From: Streptomyces rubellomurinus
Lineage (GTDB): Bacteria > Actinomycetota > Actinomycetes > Streptomycetales > Streptomycetaceae
NCBI RefSeq assembly: GCF_000961885.1
Contig: NZ_JZKH01000007.1
Location: 62,001 to 126,000, forward strand
Direction of reading: 5' to 3'
Length of the DNA: 64,000 nucleotides
The notes below the pieces were generated by a model. That model ran no database searches and had not been told where the DNA came from. It saw nothing but the letters and a program-made list of their open reading frames with translations. The position numbers were made by a program, and so were the translations under genes. Each line of letters opens with the position of its first letter. Position 1 is the first letter of the stretch. Of the stretch, positions 29,545 to 40,913 are shown piece after piece.

Positions 29545-30593
29545 GCGCGGGGCAGGTACGCCAGCCCGTGCGCGCCCGGCTCGGCGAGCTTGGGGACGGT
29601 GAGGCGTGCGACGACCCGCAGGCTCGGCAGGTCGACGACCTCGACGGTGGACGAGACGACGCAGGACACGTAGGCCAGCTGCCCGTCCGGCGAGGAGGTG
29701 ATGGTGAGCGGGAACAGCCCGACCTCGACGGACCCGGCGAGCCGGTGCGTGGCCGCGTCGAACACCGTGAGCCGGCCGGGGAGTTGGCGACCGAGCGGGG
29801 AGTCCGGGTCGGCGGCCGTGCGGACCTCGCCGGCGAGCAGCAGCCCGGTGGCGGTGAGGTGGACCGGCAGGATGACGTCCTCGGTGGGCAGCACGTCGAC
29901 GACGGAGGCGGTGGCGGCGTCGATCACGCGCAGGCCCGGCTCCGCGCGGTGCGGGCCGGGTGCGGCGTAGGGGCCGGCGACGTAGACCCGGGCGCCGTCC
30001 GGGGAGACGGCCAGGCCCTCGCTGCCGGGCACCTCGATCTTGGCGGTCAGGACGCCCCGGCCGAGGTCGACGACGGAGACGAACGGCGCCTCCTTGTTGG
30101 TGGCGTAGCCCGTCCGCCCGTCCGGGGAGATCGCGAACCAGTGCGGGCCGGGGGCGTCGGTGTCGATCCGGCCGAGCGGGCGGCGGGTCCCGGTGTCGAT
30201 CACGACGACGCCGCCGGGCCGGTCCGCCGAGGCCTCGACGCTGACGTAGAGGCGGTTCCGGGCGGTGTCCAACGCCAGCCCGTGCGGCCCGTGTTCGGGC
30301 GCGAGGTCGATCACCTCGATGATCCGCCGGGTGTCGGCGTCGATGACGGTCAGTTCGGTGCGGCGGCCGCTGTTGGCGTGGTAGTAGCCGGAGCCGTACG
30401 CGGTGGTGCACCAGAGCTCCCGCCGGGTCGGGTCGAAGCACAGCTCGTGCGGTTCGGCGGTGACCCGGAGGGTGTCGAGGTGCCGGTCGGTGGCGGCGTC
30501 GAAGAAACAGACGGTCGGGCCGCTCTGGCTGACGACGGCGAGGACGTCGCCCTCGCGGCCGGAACGGGCGGACGGGGAGGTGGAGTTGGGCAC
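29541..30593 (-). CDS. YncE-like beta-propeller protein
   Basis: 350 residues from GTG 30593, with AGGAG six bases upstream. Seven-bladed propeller repeats of the YVTN/YncE type: blades recur as hhhhD-x-x-T-x-R-x-h-x-x-I (VIDADTRRIIEVIDL, VIDTGTRRPLGRID, VIDAATASVVDVL, VFDAATHRLAGSVEV) with FAISPDGRTGYATN and ITSSPDGQLAYVS. No signal peptide is evident, so probably cytoplasmic. Function unknown. Divergent from a LysR-type regulator, its probable controller. Confidence 0.88.
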   Translation of the reverse strand: MPNSTSPSARSGREGDVLAVVSQSGPTVCFFDAATDRHLDTLRVTAEPHELCFDPTRRELWCTTAYGSGYYHANSGRRTELTVIDADTRRIIEVIDLAPEHGPHGLALDTARNRLYVSVEASADRPGGVVVIDTGTRRPLGRIDTDAPGPHWFAISPDGRTGYATNKEAPFVSVVDLGRGVLTAKIEVPGSEGLAVSPDGARVYVAGPYAAPGPHRAEPGLRVIDAATASVVDVLPTEDVILPVHLTATGLLLAGEVRTAADPDSPLGRQLPGRLTVFDAATHRLAGSVEVGLFPLTITSSPDGQLAYVSCVVSSTVEVVDLPSLRVVARLTVPKLAEPGAHGLAYLPRA

Positions 30594-30719
30594 CGTGGCT
30601 CCTGGTCGGGAGGATTCGTGGACGGCTCCACCCTCGTCGACCGGGGAGAGCCGCGGCAATGCAAGAATCGGCACGCGATAGCTGCTCCCAGCGCAAAACC
30701 ACAGCTCGGAAGGCACCGG

Positions 30720-31640
30720 ATGGACCTCAACCTGCTGCGCGCCCTGGACGCGCTGCTCCAGGAGAGCAGCGTCACCCGGGCCGCCGAGCGCCTCGGCACC
30801 TCCCCGGCGGCGGCCAGCCGGATGCTCGGCCGGCTGCGCCGCGCGGTCGGCGACCCGCTGCTGGTGCGGGCCGGGCAGGGGCTGGTCCCGACCCCGCGCG
30901 CCCTCGAACTCCGGGAGGAGGTGGGCGCGTTGCTGCGCGACTGCGACGGCCTGCTGCGGCCGGGGGCGGGCTTCGAACCGGGCCGGTTGCACCGCACCTT
31001 CACGGTGCAGGCGAGCGACCTACTGCTGGCCCGGACGGCCGGGCCGCTGGCGGAGCGGGTGCGCGCGGAGGCGCCGGACGTGGACGTGGTGTTCCTGTCG
31101 GAGGCGCTGGAGGGCGGGCCGGGGCTGCGGCAGGGGCTGGTGGACGTCGAGCTGGGTGTGCTCGGGCACCTCGACCCGGAGGTGCGCACCCGGCGGCTGC
31201 TGCGGTGGCCGCTGGTCGGGGTCGCGCGCGCCGGCCACCCGCTGTTCGCGGCGCGGCGGATCGACGCCCGCCGGTTCGCCGCCGCCGAGCACATCGGCGT
31301 CTCCCGGCTCGGGCGACGGCACGGGCCGATCGACGACGCGCTCGCCGGGCTCGGGCTGCGCCGCCGGGTCGCCGTGGTGGTGCCCGGCCACACCGCCGCG
31401 TTGCTGCTGGCCCGGGACACCGACCTGGTGGCGCTCACGCTGGCGGACTGGCGACCGGAGACCGTGGCCGCGCTGGGCCTGCGCACCTTCCCGATCCCGC
31501 TGGAGCTGGCGCCGCTGGACCTCGGCATGGCCTGGCATCCGCGCAACGACGCAGACCCGGGGCACCGGTGGTTCCGCGAGCACCTGGCGGCGGCCGTCCT
31601 GCCGGAGGCGAAGGAGGACGGGGGTCGCTCGGAAGGGTGA
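30720..31640 (+). CDS. LysR-family transcriptional regulator
   Basis: 306 residues from ATG 30720. N-terminal winged HTH (LNLLRALDALLQESSVTRAA, LGTSPAAASRMLGRLR, then DPLLVRAGQGLVPT) followed by a two-lobed effector domain. Divergent from the YncE-like gene across 126 bp, the usual arrangement of a LysR regulator and its target. Effector unknown. Confidence 0.92.
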   Translation: MDLNLLRALDALLQESSVTRAAERLGTSPAAASRMLGRLRRAVGDPLLVRAGQGLVPTPRALELREEVGALLRDCDGLLRPGAGFEPGRLHRTFTVQASDLLLARTAGPLAERVRAEAPDVDVVFLSEALEGGPGLRQGLVDVELGVLGHLDPEVRTRRLLRWPLVGVARAGHPLFAARRIDARRFAAAEHIGVSRLGRRHGPIDDALAGLGLRRRVAVVVPGHTAALLLARDTDLVALTLADWRPETVAALGLRTFPIPLELAPLDLGMAWHPRNDADPGHRWFREHLAAAVLPEAKEDGGRSEG

Positions 31641-31680
31641 TCCCGGGTGACCCCGCTCGGTGCCCGGCGGCTCGGCGGGA

Positions 31681-31695
31681 TACCCTGCGGGGGTA
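31681..31695. promoter_or_regulatory. CsoR-like operator before the second copper locus
   Basis: TACCCTGCGGGGGTA, flanked by GA and CA, fits the boxes at the csoR-copA region (TACCCC-N-GGGGTA) and lies 38 bp before the DUF6153-like gene. Suggests that this gene and the multicopper oxidase belong to the CsoR regulon. Confidence 0.7.
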
Positions 31696-31732
31696 CAGGG
31701 CGGATGGGGCGACCGGGACGGGAGGTGAGCCG

Positions 31733-32185
31733 ATGGCGCGGTCACCGCGGCCGTTCGGCCCGTCGATCCCGTGGGTGCCACGGCTGTTGCTGCTGGCCGC
31801 GCTGGTGCTCGGCATCGTGACGATGCACACCCTCGGCCACCCGTCCGGTGGACATGGTGGTCACGACGGGCACGGTCGCCCGGTGCAGTCGGCGGCAGGT
31901 GCGAGCCACCACGCGATGGCCGACAGCATGCCCGTGGCCGTCGAGCAGTCCGCCGCGTTCGGCTCCGCCGACCCCGGCACCGCCGATGGCATGGACCCGA
32001 TGGCCGTCTGCCTCGCCGTCCTGGCCGGCTGGACGCTGGTGCTCCTGGTCGCCGGCCCGCTGCTGCGCCGCAGCGGCGACGCCGCCACCGAGGTACGGGC
32101 CCGCCTGCTGCGGGCCGTCCGCGCGTTGCCGCCGCCCGGAGGCGGGCGGCTGCTCCTCACCCGGTTGTCGGTGCTGCGTCAGTAG
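31733..32185 (+). CDS. DUF6153-like His/Met-rich small membrane protein
   Basis: 150 residues from ATG 31733 behind GGAGGTGAG. Two membrane helices (about 15-32 and 91-110) enclose a His/Met-rich outer loop (HPSGGHGGHDGHG, HHAMADSM), fit to bind copper. Resembles DUF6153 proteins of streptomycetes. It sits between a CsoR-like box and a multicopper oxidase, so a role in periplasmic copper handling is inferred. Confidence 0.7.
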   Translation: MARSPRPFGPSIPWVPRLLLLAALVLGIVTMHTLGHPSGGHGGHDGHGRPVQSAAGASHHAMADSMPVAVEQSAAFGSADPGTADGMDPMAVCLAVLAGWTLVLLVAGPLLRRSGDAATEVRARLLRAVRALPPPGGGRLLLTRLSVLRQ

Positions 32186-32293
32186 GCGCGCGCCGGCCGT
32201 GCCGTGCCCGCGTGCGCGCCTTCGCGCCCGCGCACGGAACGGCCGACGCGCCCTCCGACCACACCCACACCACCCCACGAGGTGCACTCCGTC

Positions 32294-33934
32294 ATGCGCA
32301 CACCCACCCGTCGTTCCGTGCTCGGCGCGGCGCTCGCCGCCGCCGGCACCGGCCTGCTCGCCGCCTGCTCGTCCGACTCGATGAAGGGCATGGACCACTC
32401 CGGCATGGCCGGCATGAACCACGGCGGCGCGAGCAGCCCCGCTGCGGCCCCGCCCGCCGGCTTCGTCACCCCGGACGGTCCCGAGGTGGCCGCCGCCGAG
32501 GCCCGGCGCAACCCCGGCCCCGAGCGCAAGGTCGCGCTCACCGCCACCGAGACCACCCTGGACCTCGGCGGCCGCACCGTCCGCAGCTGGGCGTACGGCG
32601 ACCGCCTGCCCGGCCAGGAGATCCGGGCCAAGGCGGGCGAGACCCTCGCCGTCTCGCTCGCCAACCACCTGCCGCAGCCCACCTCCCTGCACTGGCACGG
32701 CCTCGCGCTGCGCAACGACATGGACGGCGTGCCGGGCCTGACCCAGGCCGCCGTCAAGGCCGGCGCCGCCTTCGACTACCGCTTCGCGCTCGCCCACCCG
32801 GGCACCTACTGGCTCCACCCGCACTCCGGCGTCCAGCAGGACCGCGGCCTGTACGCGCCGCTGGTCGTCGAGGACCCGCAGGAGCCGCTGCGGTACGACA
32901 AGGAGTGGGTCGTCGTCCTCGACGACTGGGTGGACGGCGTGGACGGCAGCACGCCGGACGCGGTGCTCGCCGAACTCGCCAGGGGCATGGCCGGGACGGA
33001 CCACTCCGGCCACGACATGTCGAACATGCCGGGAATGCCGGGAATGCCCGAGATGGACATGGGCGGCGGCTCCCCGAGCGGTCCGAGCTCCCCCGGCCCG
33101 AGCGGCCCGTCCCGGATGCTGATGGGCGCCACCAGCCCGCTGCTGGGCGGCGACCCCGGCGACGTCGCGTACCCGTTCCACCTGGTCAACGGCCGCCTCG
33201 CGACCGCTCCCGAGACCTTCACGGCCAAGCCCGGCGACCGCGTCCGGATCCGGCTGGTCAACGCGGGCGGCGACACCGCCTACCGGGTCGCCCTCGGCGG
33301 CCACGAGCTGACGGTCACCCACACCGACGGCTTCCCGGTCGAGCAGGCCGCCACCCAGGCGCTGCTGCTCGGCATGGGCGAGCGCTACGACGTGCTGGTC
33401 ACCGTCAAGGACGGCGTGTTCCCGCTGACGGCGCTCGCCGAAGGCAAGAACGCGTCCGCCCTGGCCGTGCTGCGCACCGGCGGCGGCGCCGCGCCCGACG
33501 CCTCCGCCCGTCCGGCCGAGCTGGACGGCAAGCTGCTCACCGCCGCGCAGCTCAAGGCCGATGCGAGCGTCCGGCTGCCCGCCAGGGCCCCGGACCGCAC
33601 CGTCGGGCTGGAGCTGACCGGCGGCATGGCGAAGGCGGACTGGGGCTTCAACGGCCGTACGTACGACCCGGCGCAGCGCTATCCGGTGGCGGCGGGGGAG
33701 CGGGTGCGGCTGGAGTTCCGCAACAGCACGAGCATGTGGCACCCCGTCCACCTGCACGGGCACACCTTCGCGCTGGGCGGGGACGGCCCGCGCAAGGACA
33801 CCGCCGTCGTGCTGCCCGGCACGACCCTGGCCGTCGACTTCGACGCCGACAACCCGGGGTTGTGGATGGTGCACTGCCACAACGTCTACCACGCGGAGAC
33901 GGGCATGATGACGGTCCTCGGTTACCAGGCGTAA
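32294..33934 (+). CDS. Multicopper oxidase, Tat-exported lipoprotein-like
   Basis: 546 residues from ATG 32294. Twin-arginine signal (TRRSVLGAALAAAG) ends in a LAAC lipobox. All four copper-ligand motifs are present: LHWHGLAL, WLHPHSG, HPVHLHGH and HCHNVYHAETGM, the last with the type 1 Cys and axial Met. Two Met/His-rich patches (MKGMDHSGMAGMNH near 28 and MSNMPGMPGMPEMDM in the middle) are typical of CueO-like cuprous oxidases. Probably oxidises Cu(I) outside the cell. Downstream of the CsoR-like box at 31681. Confidence 0.93.
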   Translation: MRTPTRRSVLGAALAAAGTGLLAACSSDSMKGMDHSGMAGMNHGGASSPAAAPPAGFVTPDGPEVAAAEARRNPGPERKVALTATETTLDLGGRTVRSWAYGDRLPGQEIRAKAGETLAVSLANHLPQPTSLHWHGLALRNDMDGVPGLTQAAVKAGAAFDYRFALAHPGTYWLHPHSGVQQDRGLYAPLVVEDPQEPLRYDKEWVVVLDDWVDGVDGSTPDAVLAELARGMAGTDHSGHDMSNMPGMPGMPEMDMGGGSPSGPSSPGPSGPSRMLMGATSPLLGGDPGDVAYPFHLVNGRLATAPETFTAKPGDRVRIRLVNAGGDTAYRVALGGHELTVTHTDGFPVEQAATQALLLGMGERYDVLVTVKDGVFPLTALAEGKNASALAVLRTGGGAAPDASARPAELDGKLLTAAQLKADASVRLPARAPDRTVGLELTGGMAKADWGFNGRTYDPAQRYPVAAGERVRLEFRNSTSMWHPVHLHGHTFALGGDGPRKDTAVVLPGTTLAVDFDADNPGLWMVHCHNVYHAETGMMTVLGYQA

Positions 33935-34032
33935 CCGCGGTCCGAGGAGCGGGACGCCGGGGCGGGGAGCGCGTGCCCCCCGCCCGGGCGCCGGCCGTGG
34001 GGTACCCGGCCACCCGCCCGACCTGCGCGGCC

Positions 34033-34074
34033 ATGACGTTTTCTTAACGCGGGCCGATGACGTGTCCTTAGCAC
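34033..34074. promoter_or_regulatory. Two direct repeats upstream of the APC transporter
   Basis: ATGACGTTTTCTTAACGC and ATGACGTGTCCTTAGCAC are 14/18 identical, start to start 24 bp apart, and end about 70 bp before the transporter start in an AT-rich patch. The AACG/AGCA ends and helical phasing suggest a regulator site. Not assigned to a known regulator. Confidence 0.45.
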
Positions 34075-34144
34075 CTGTCGCATAGCCTGGCGCACTGCCG
34101 TCGCCCGACGGCGCTTTACGGGGTCTTTAAACAAGAGGTGCAAG

Positions 34145-36175
<2,031 letters not shown>

Positions 36176-36194
36176 CGCCTTCGGGAGGTGTGAC

Positions 36195-36229
36195 ACGGCC
36201 CGCCCGGTCCTGGTGACCGGGCGGGCCGT
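36195..36229. terminator. 15-bp perfect bidirectional hairpin
   Basis: ACGGCCCGCCCGGTC and its complement enclose five bases, between the transporter (36175) and the convergent Rpf (36250) stops. Confidence 0.85.
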
Positions 36230-36249
36230 TCGCGTTCCCCGGGGCTCGC

Positions 36250-37103
<854 letters not shown>

Positions 37104-37646
37104 TCACCCGGTGGCCCGGACGTAGATGTCACCGGCCACGCCGTCTGCGGTCTTCCTGGCGGGGGGCCGCAGCACCATGAAGACCTGCCGCCCGGGCCGC
37201 TCCTCCGGTAGGAGCACGCCCTCGGTCGGCTCGTCGCCGGGCAGCGCGGCCCGCAGATCCTCCGGTAGCGGGGCCGGGGTGCCCGTGCTCGGCAGGTCGT
37301 AGGTGCGGAGGAAGTCGTCGAGATTGTTGTCGCCGGTATCCCTGACCCCGTAGTGCAGGTAGGCGACCGGCACGCCGTCCGGTGTCGTGGACAGTACGGT
37401 GTCCGCCGGAACGTAGTACCGCCCCTTGCCGGGGTGCTGCTCGTGGTGCAGGCCTGCCAGCCGCTCCGCCCGGTCGGTGCCGGTCTCGCGCGGATCGCCG
37501 GCCCGGAGGAACGCGGCCACGCCCCACCAGACGCACCCCGCGACGACCAGCACGCAGAGCGCTTGGAACGCGACGAGGAACCGCCGCGTCCACCGCCGGT
37601 GACCGGACCCGCCGGGCGTCACGTCAGAGCTTCTCGGTCCTGGCAT
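37104..37646 (-). CDS. Single-pass membrane protein, possible immunity partner
   Basis: 180 residues. One helix (about 23-45, FLVAFQALCVLVVAGCVWWG) after a basic N-terminus places the rest outside; the extracytoplasmic part is unfamiliar (YYVPADTVLSTTPDGVPVAY). It overlaps the end of the upstream effector-like gene by 23 bp, so is co-translated. In this position it could neutralise or assist the effector; that is inference. Confidence 0.6.
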   Translation of the reverse strand: MPGPRSSDVTPGGSGHRRWTRRFLVAFQALCVLVVAGCVWWGVAAFLRAGDPRETGTDRAERLAGLHHEQHPGKGRYYVPADTVLSTTPDGVPVAYLHYGVRDTGDNNLDDFLRTYDLPSTGTPAPLPEDLRAALPGDEPTEGVLLPEERPGRQVFMVLRPPARKTADGVAGDIYVRATG

Positions 37647-38955
37647 CGCTGGCGCCTCCCATGTCGAACTCCCGGGCCAGCCCGGTCTTGTGGAGGCGCT
37701 GGATGTCGCGATCCGTCACCTGTCCCACGCCCGGTACGTCAGTGCTCTTTCCGTTGTCCCAGTTGTACCGGTCGCGGACGTGCGTCTTGTAGGTGACGGT
37801 CACCTCCGGTGGAGCGCCCGGTGATGCCGGCGGCTTGACCTCGACCTTCGCCTCGGTGTTGTAGTGGAAGGAACCGACTGCGTAGAACCAGTCCTTGCTG
37901 CTCTCCGGAGTCGCGGACATGGGCTGCCACCCGGTCTGCTGGACCAGCGCGACGGGCTTGCCCGTGCGCCGGTATTCCGCCAGGGCCTCGGCCTCCCAGC
38001 CCGGGATGTTGCCGTCGAGGGTGGTGGCCACGCTCTCCTGGAAGTCAGGGATCTCCTTCAACATGTCCTCGACGTTCAACTTGAGCGGCTCTCCGGTACC
38101 GGAGAGGTAGTGCGCCATGTTCTCGCTGGCGTGCGTGCCCCCGGCCGCGAACGGCATGCCCGCGATTCCTGCTCCGAGCGTGGCCTTCAGTCTGCGGTCC
38201 GCATCGGTCGGGCTCTCCGTGGCGTAGTCGCCCGAACCCCGGTCGTACGGGTCGGGCGGAAGCAACACCCCGCCCTCGCCGCCGATGGCCTTCGCCATGT
38301 CGCGCGCTCCGGCCAGGTCCTCGCTCACCACTCGCTTCGTCCAGTCGTCGAGCTTTCGGTAGTCGACCGCGTTGTTGATGCGGTCCAGCTCGTGCCCAGC
38401 GGTGCTGCTGACGGTGGCGGCGTAGGCCGTCGCGGCCTTCAGCAGGTTGCGGATGTCCCCGGCGATGCCGGCCAGCCGGCGGGACTCGGTGTCGCCGTCA
38501 GGGTCGTTCCCGCTCGTCCAGGCGGGATAGCCGATGTCGCCGTCCTCGTTGATGGTGAGGCTGTTGGCGTGGGCCAGGTCGTCGGCCTCCGCCACCCAGC
38601 GGCGGGCGAGCGCCAGACCTGTGGCGGCCGTGCTGAGGGTGAGTTGGGCGGCCTCCATCTCCTGCTCGGCGATCGACATTTCGTCGAGCAGTTCCTTCAG
38701 CGCACGTCGCCCGAGGTCGGCGGCATCGCCACTCCAACCCTCCTGGAGGGCGGAGAGGACATCGACGACGGTGGACCGCGCCGCGCTGATGGCGGTGCCG
38801 ACCTTGTCCCACTCCTCCGACGCCCGATGGAACGCCTCCGGGTCGCAGGACCGAACCTGGTGCAGGGTGACCGGTGTGGCGAAGCTGCGCTCGTGGTGGG
38901 GGTGGTCGACCTTGTCGCGACCGTCGGGTTGTTCGTACGCGTAGACGGAAGGCAT
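37624..38955 (-). CDS. WXG100-like secreted effector/toxin candidate
   Basis: 443 residues from ATG 38955. The N-terminal ~200 residues are helical with a WSG motif at Trp74 (LQEGWSGDAADLG), as in ESX/type VII substrates. The C-terminal ~90 residues are a distinct domain (GSFHYNTEAKVEV, VTYKTHVRDRYNWDNGK, LHKTGLAREFDMGG) of a type seen at the ends of actinobacterial WXG proteins and likely carrying the activity. Preceded by a small helical partner and followed by a membrane protein. Toxin activity is inferred from architecture. Confidence 0.65.
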   Translation of the reverse strand: MPSVYAYEQPDGRDKVDHPHHERSFATPVTLHQVRSCDPEAFHRASEEWDKVGTAISAARSTVVDVLSALQEGWSGDAADLGRRALKELLDEMSIAEQEMEAAQLTLSTAATGLALARRWVAEADDLAHANSLTINEDGDIGYPAWTSGNDPDGDTESRRLAGIAGDIRNLLKAATAYAATVSSTAGHELDRINNAVDYRKLDDWTKRVVSEDLAGARDMAKAIGGEGGVLLPPDPYDRGSGDYATESPTDADRRLKATLGAGIAGMPFAAGGTHASENMAHYLSGTGEPLKLNVEDMLKEIPDFQESVATTLDGNIPGWEAEALAEYRRTGKPVALVQQTGWQPMSATPESSKDWFYAVGSFHYNTEAKVEVKPPASPGAPPEVTVTYKTHVRDRYNWDNGKSTDVPGVGQVTDRDIQRLHKTGLAREFDMGGASDARTEKL

Positions 38956-39272
38956 CAGGCCTTGCCCTCCAACAGGTCTGCGGCGGTGCGCAGTTGCTCC
39001 GCGACACCGGTTTCCTGTCGGTCGTAGTCGGTGGCGGTGGTCCGGAGTCCCTCGGCGAGCTTGCGCATCGCCTTGGTGACCTTCCCGGTCTCCGTGGACC
39101 AGCGGCTCGTGCACGTGCCGAGGGCTGATCCGATGTCCCATTCGCGGTGGCGGGTCGCCGCGGCCGCGGACTCACCGAAGCCGGTGTCGGCCTGCGAGAT
39201 CTTGGCTGCTCCCTCCTCCAGCTTGTTCGCTTCCACGGGGAACCGTTCCGGCTCCGCTAGGTACCCGCCCAC
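38955..39272 (-). CDS. Small helical WXG100/ESAT-6-like protein
   Basis: 105 residues, almost wholly helical, Ala/Glu-rich, with a Trp-Ser-Thr turn (SRWSTETGK) near the middle where WXG proteins have W-x-G. Its stop overlaps the start of the larger effector-like gene (TGATG). Size and position match the small WXG100 partner that is co-secreted with large substrates. The motif is imperfect, so the family call is tentative. Confidence 0.55.
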   Translation of the reverse strand: MGGYLAEPERFPVEANKLEEGAAKISQADTGFGESAAAATRHREWDIGSALGTCTSRWSTETGKVTKAMRKLAEGLRTTATDYDRQETGVAEQLRTAADLLEGKA

Positions 39273-39385
39273 CTCGTGCTCTCCCCACTGCCGGGCGTGC
39301 TCTTGGTTCTCACGCTAACGAGCGGACAGGAGTGAGCGCAGGCGAATGGGGTGAGTCGCGAGCTGGTTCGCCGGAGCCGGGGAGG

Positions 39386-40135
39386 CTACCGGTGTGCGGA
39401 GGTTTCGCGGCGGCGCAGTGCCCGCAGGCCGGCGTAGGCGGCTGTGGTTGTCCAGAGGAGCATGATCAGCAGGCCGGTGCAGTGGCTGTAGTGGATGCCG
39501 GGCTCGGCCTGGGTGCGCAGGGCGTACTGGCCGGCGCGGTCGGGGAGGAACTGGGCGGCCTCGCGGATGCCGGGGATGGCGGTCAGCCAGGTGGTGCCCA
39601 GGAAGAGGGTGGGGGTGAGGAGGCCGAGGGCGGCGGTGTAGTTGCCGAGTGCGGAGGTCAGGCCGAGGCACAGGACGACCAGCAGCGGGTGGTAGAGGAC
39701 GCCGGCGAGGAAGCTCCGGGCCAGGCCCGGGGTGGTGAGGTTCAGGCCGGTCGTGGTGGCGACGGCGAGGAAGGAGAGGGTGGTCGAGGCGAGCCCGAGC
39801 AGCAGGCCGAGTGCGGCGCCGAGGGTCAGCTTGGCGAGGTAGAGGTGCCGGCGGCGGGGGACGGCGGTGAGCGAGACGTCGATCATCCGGGTGTTGAACT
39901 CCTGCCCGATCAGCAGGATCCCGAGGCAGGCGACGGCCACGTGGCCGAAGTTGAGGCCGTAGTAGACGGTGTTGGCCGGGTCCTCGCCGGGTGTCGTGTC
40001 GGACGCGTAGGCGAGGCCGACGGCGGCGGTGATGCCGGTGTTCAGCACCAGGGCGACCAGCGGGGCCGTCCACTGCGACGGCAGGGTGGCGAACTTGATC
40101 CGTTCGGCGCGCAGGGCGTGTGCGGTGGTGGTCAT
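39386..40135 (-). CDS. ABC-2-type exporter permease (copy 2)
   Basis: 249 residues with about six membrane helices. Close paralogue of the next gene: both contain AERIK near the N-terminus, YGLNFG, ACLGILLIGQEFNTRMIDVS and a near-identical QFLPDRAGQYALR segment. ABC-2 permeases work with a separate ATPase to export drugs, lipids or peptides. Cotranscribed with the ATPase gene upstream. Confidence 0.88.
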   Translation of the reverse strand: MTTTAHALRAERIKFATLPSQWTAPLVALVLNTGITAAVGLAYASDTTPGEDPANTVYYGLNFGHVAVACLGILLIGQEFNTRMIDVSLTAVPRRRHLYLAKLTLGAALGLLLGLASTTLSFLAVATTTGLNLTTPGLARSFLAGVLYHPLLVVLCLGLTSALGNYTAALGLLTPTLFLGTTWLTAIPGIREAAQFLPDRAGQYALRTQAEPGIHYSHCTGLLIMLLWTTTAAYAGLRALRRRETSAHR

Positions 40136-40169
40136 CGGCGTCTCGGCTCCGGGAGGTTCGCGGGATTCG

Positions 40170-40913
40170 TCAGCGGTGGCGGATCGCGCGCAGGCCGCCG
40201 TAGGCGGCCGCGCCCGTCCAGAGGGCCATGAGGAGCAGGCCGGTCCAGTGCCCGTACGCGAGTTGCGGGTCGTCGGTGTAGCGCAGCGCGTACTGGCCGG
40301 CCCGGTCGGGGAGGAACTGCGCCACCCGCCGCACCCCGGGCAGGCCGGCGAGCAGGGGCGAGAGCAGGAAGACGGTCGGCACCAGCAGGCCCATGGCGGC
40401 GGTGAGGTTGCCGAGCACCGTCGTCACGCCGAGGCAGAACACCACGAGGAGGACGGGGTAGAGCACGCCGGCGGTGGCGCTGCGGGCGAGGGCGGGGCCG
40501 TTCCAGGCGCCCGGGACGGTGGCCGCGTACCCGGCGAAGGCGCCCGCCGTCCCGGCCGCGCCGACGCCGAGGGCGACCAGTGCGCCGAGGGCCAGCTTGG
40601 CTCCGTACAGCCGCCCGGGCCGGGGGACGGCCAGGCGCGAGACGTCGATCATCCGGGTGTTGAACTCCTGGCCGATCAGCAGGATCCCGAAGCAGGCGAG
40701 TGCGGCCTGGCCGAAGTTGAGGCCGTAGAAGACGCCGACGCCGGGGTCGTCGGTGAGGTGGCGATCGGTGCCGCCGAGGGCGGCGCCGATCGCGGTGGTG
40801 ACGCCCGCGGTCAGCAGCAGGGCGAGCACCGGCGGGAGCCAGAGCGAGCGGAGGGTCGCCAGCTTGATCCGTTCGGCGCGCAGGGCGGGGGCGGCGCGGT
40901 GAGGCGTGCTCAT
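40170..40913 (-). CDS. ABC-2-type exporter permease (copy 1)
   Basis: 247 residues from ATG 40913, overlapping the ATPase stop by four bases. About six helices; shares the LLIGQEFNTRMIDVS and QFLPDRAGQYALR blocks with its downstream copy, so the pair came from a tandem duplication and may form a heterodimeric channel. Confidence 0.88.
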   Translation of the reverse strand: MSTPHRAAPALRAERIKLATLRSLWLPPVLALLLTAGVTTAIGAALGGTDRHLTDDPGVGVFYGLNFGQAALACFGILLIGQEFNTRMIDVSRLAVPRPGRLYGAKLALGALVALGVGAAGTAGAFAGYAATVPGAWNGPALARSATAGVLYPVLLVVFCLGVTTVLGNLTAAMGLLVPTVFLLSPLLAGLPGVRRVAQFLPDRAGQYALRYTDDPQLAYGHWTGLLLMALWTGAAAYGGLRAIRHR

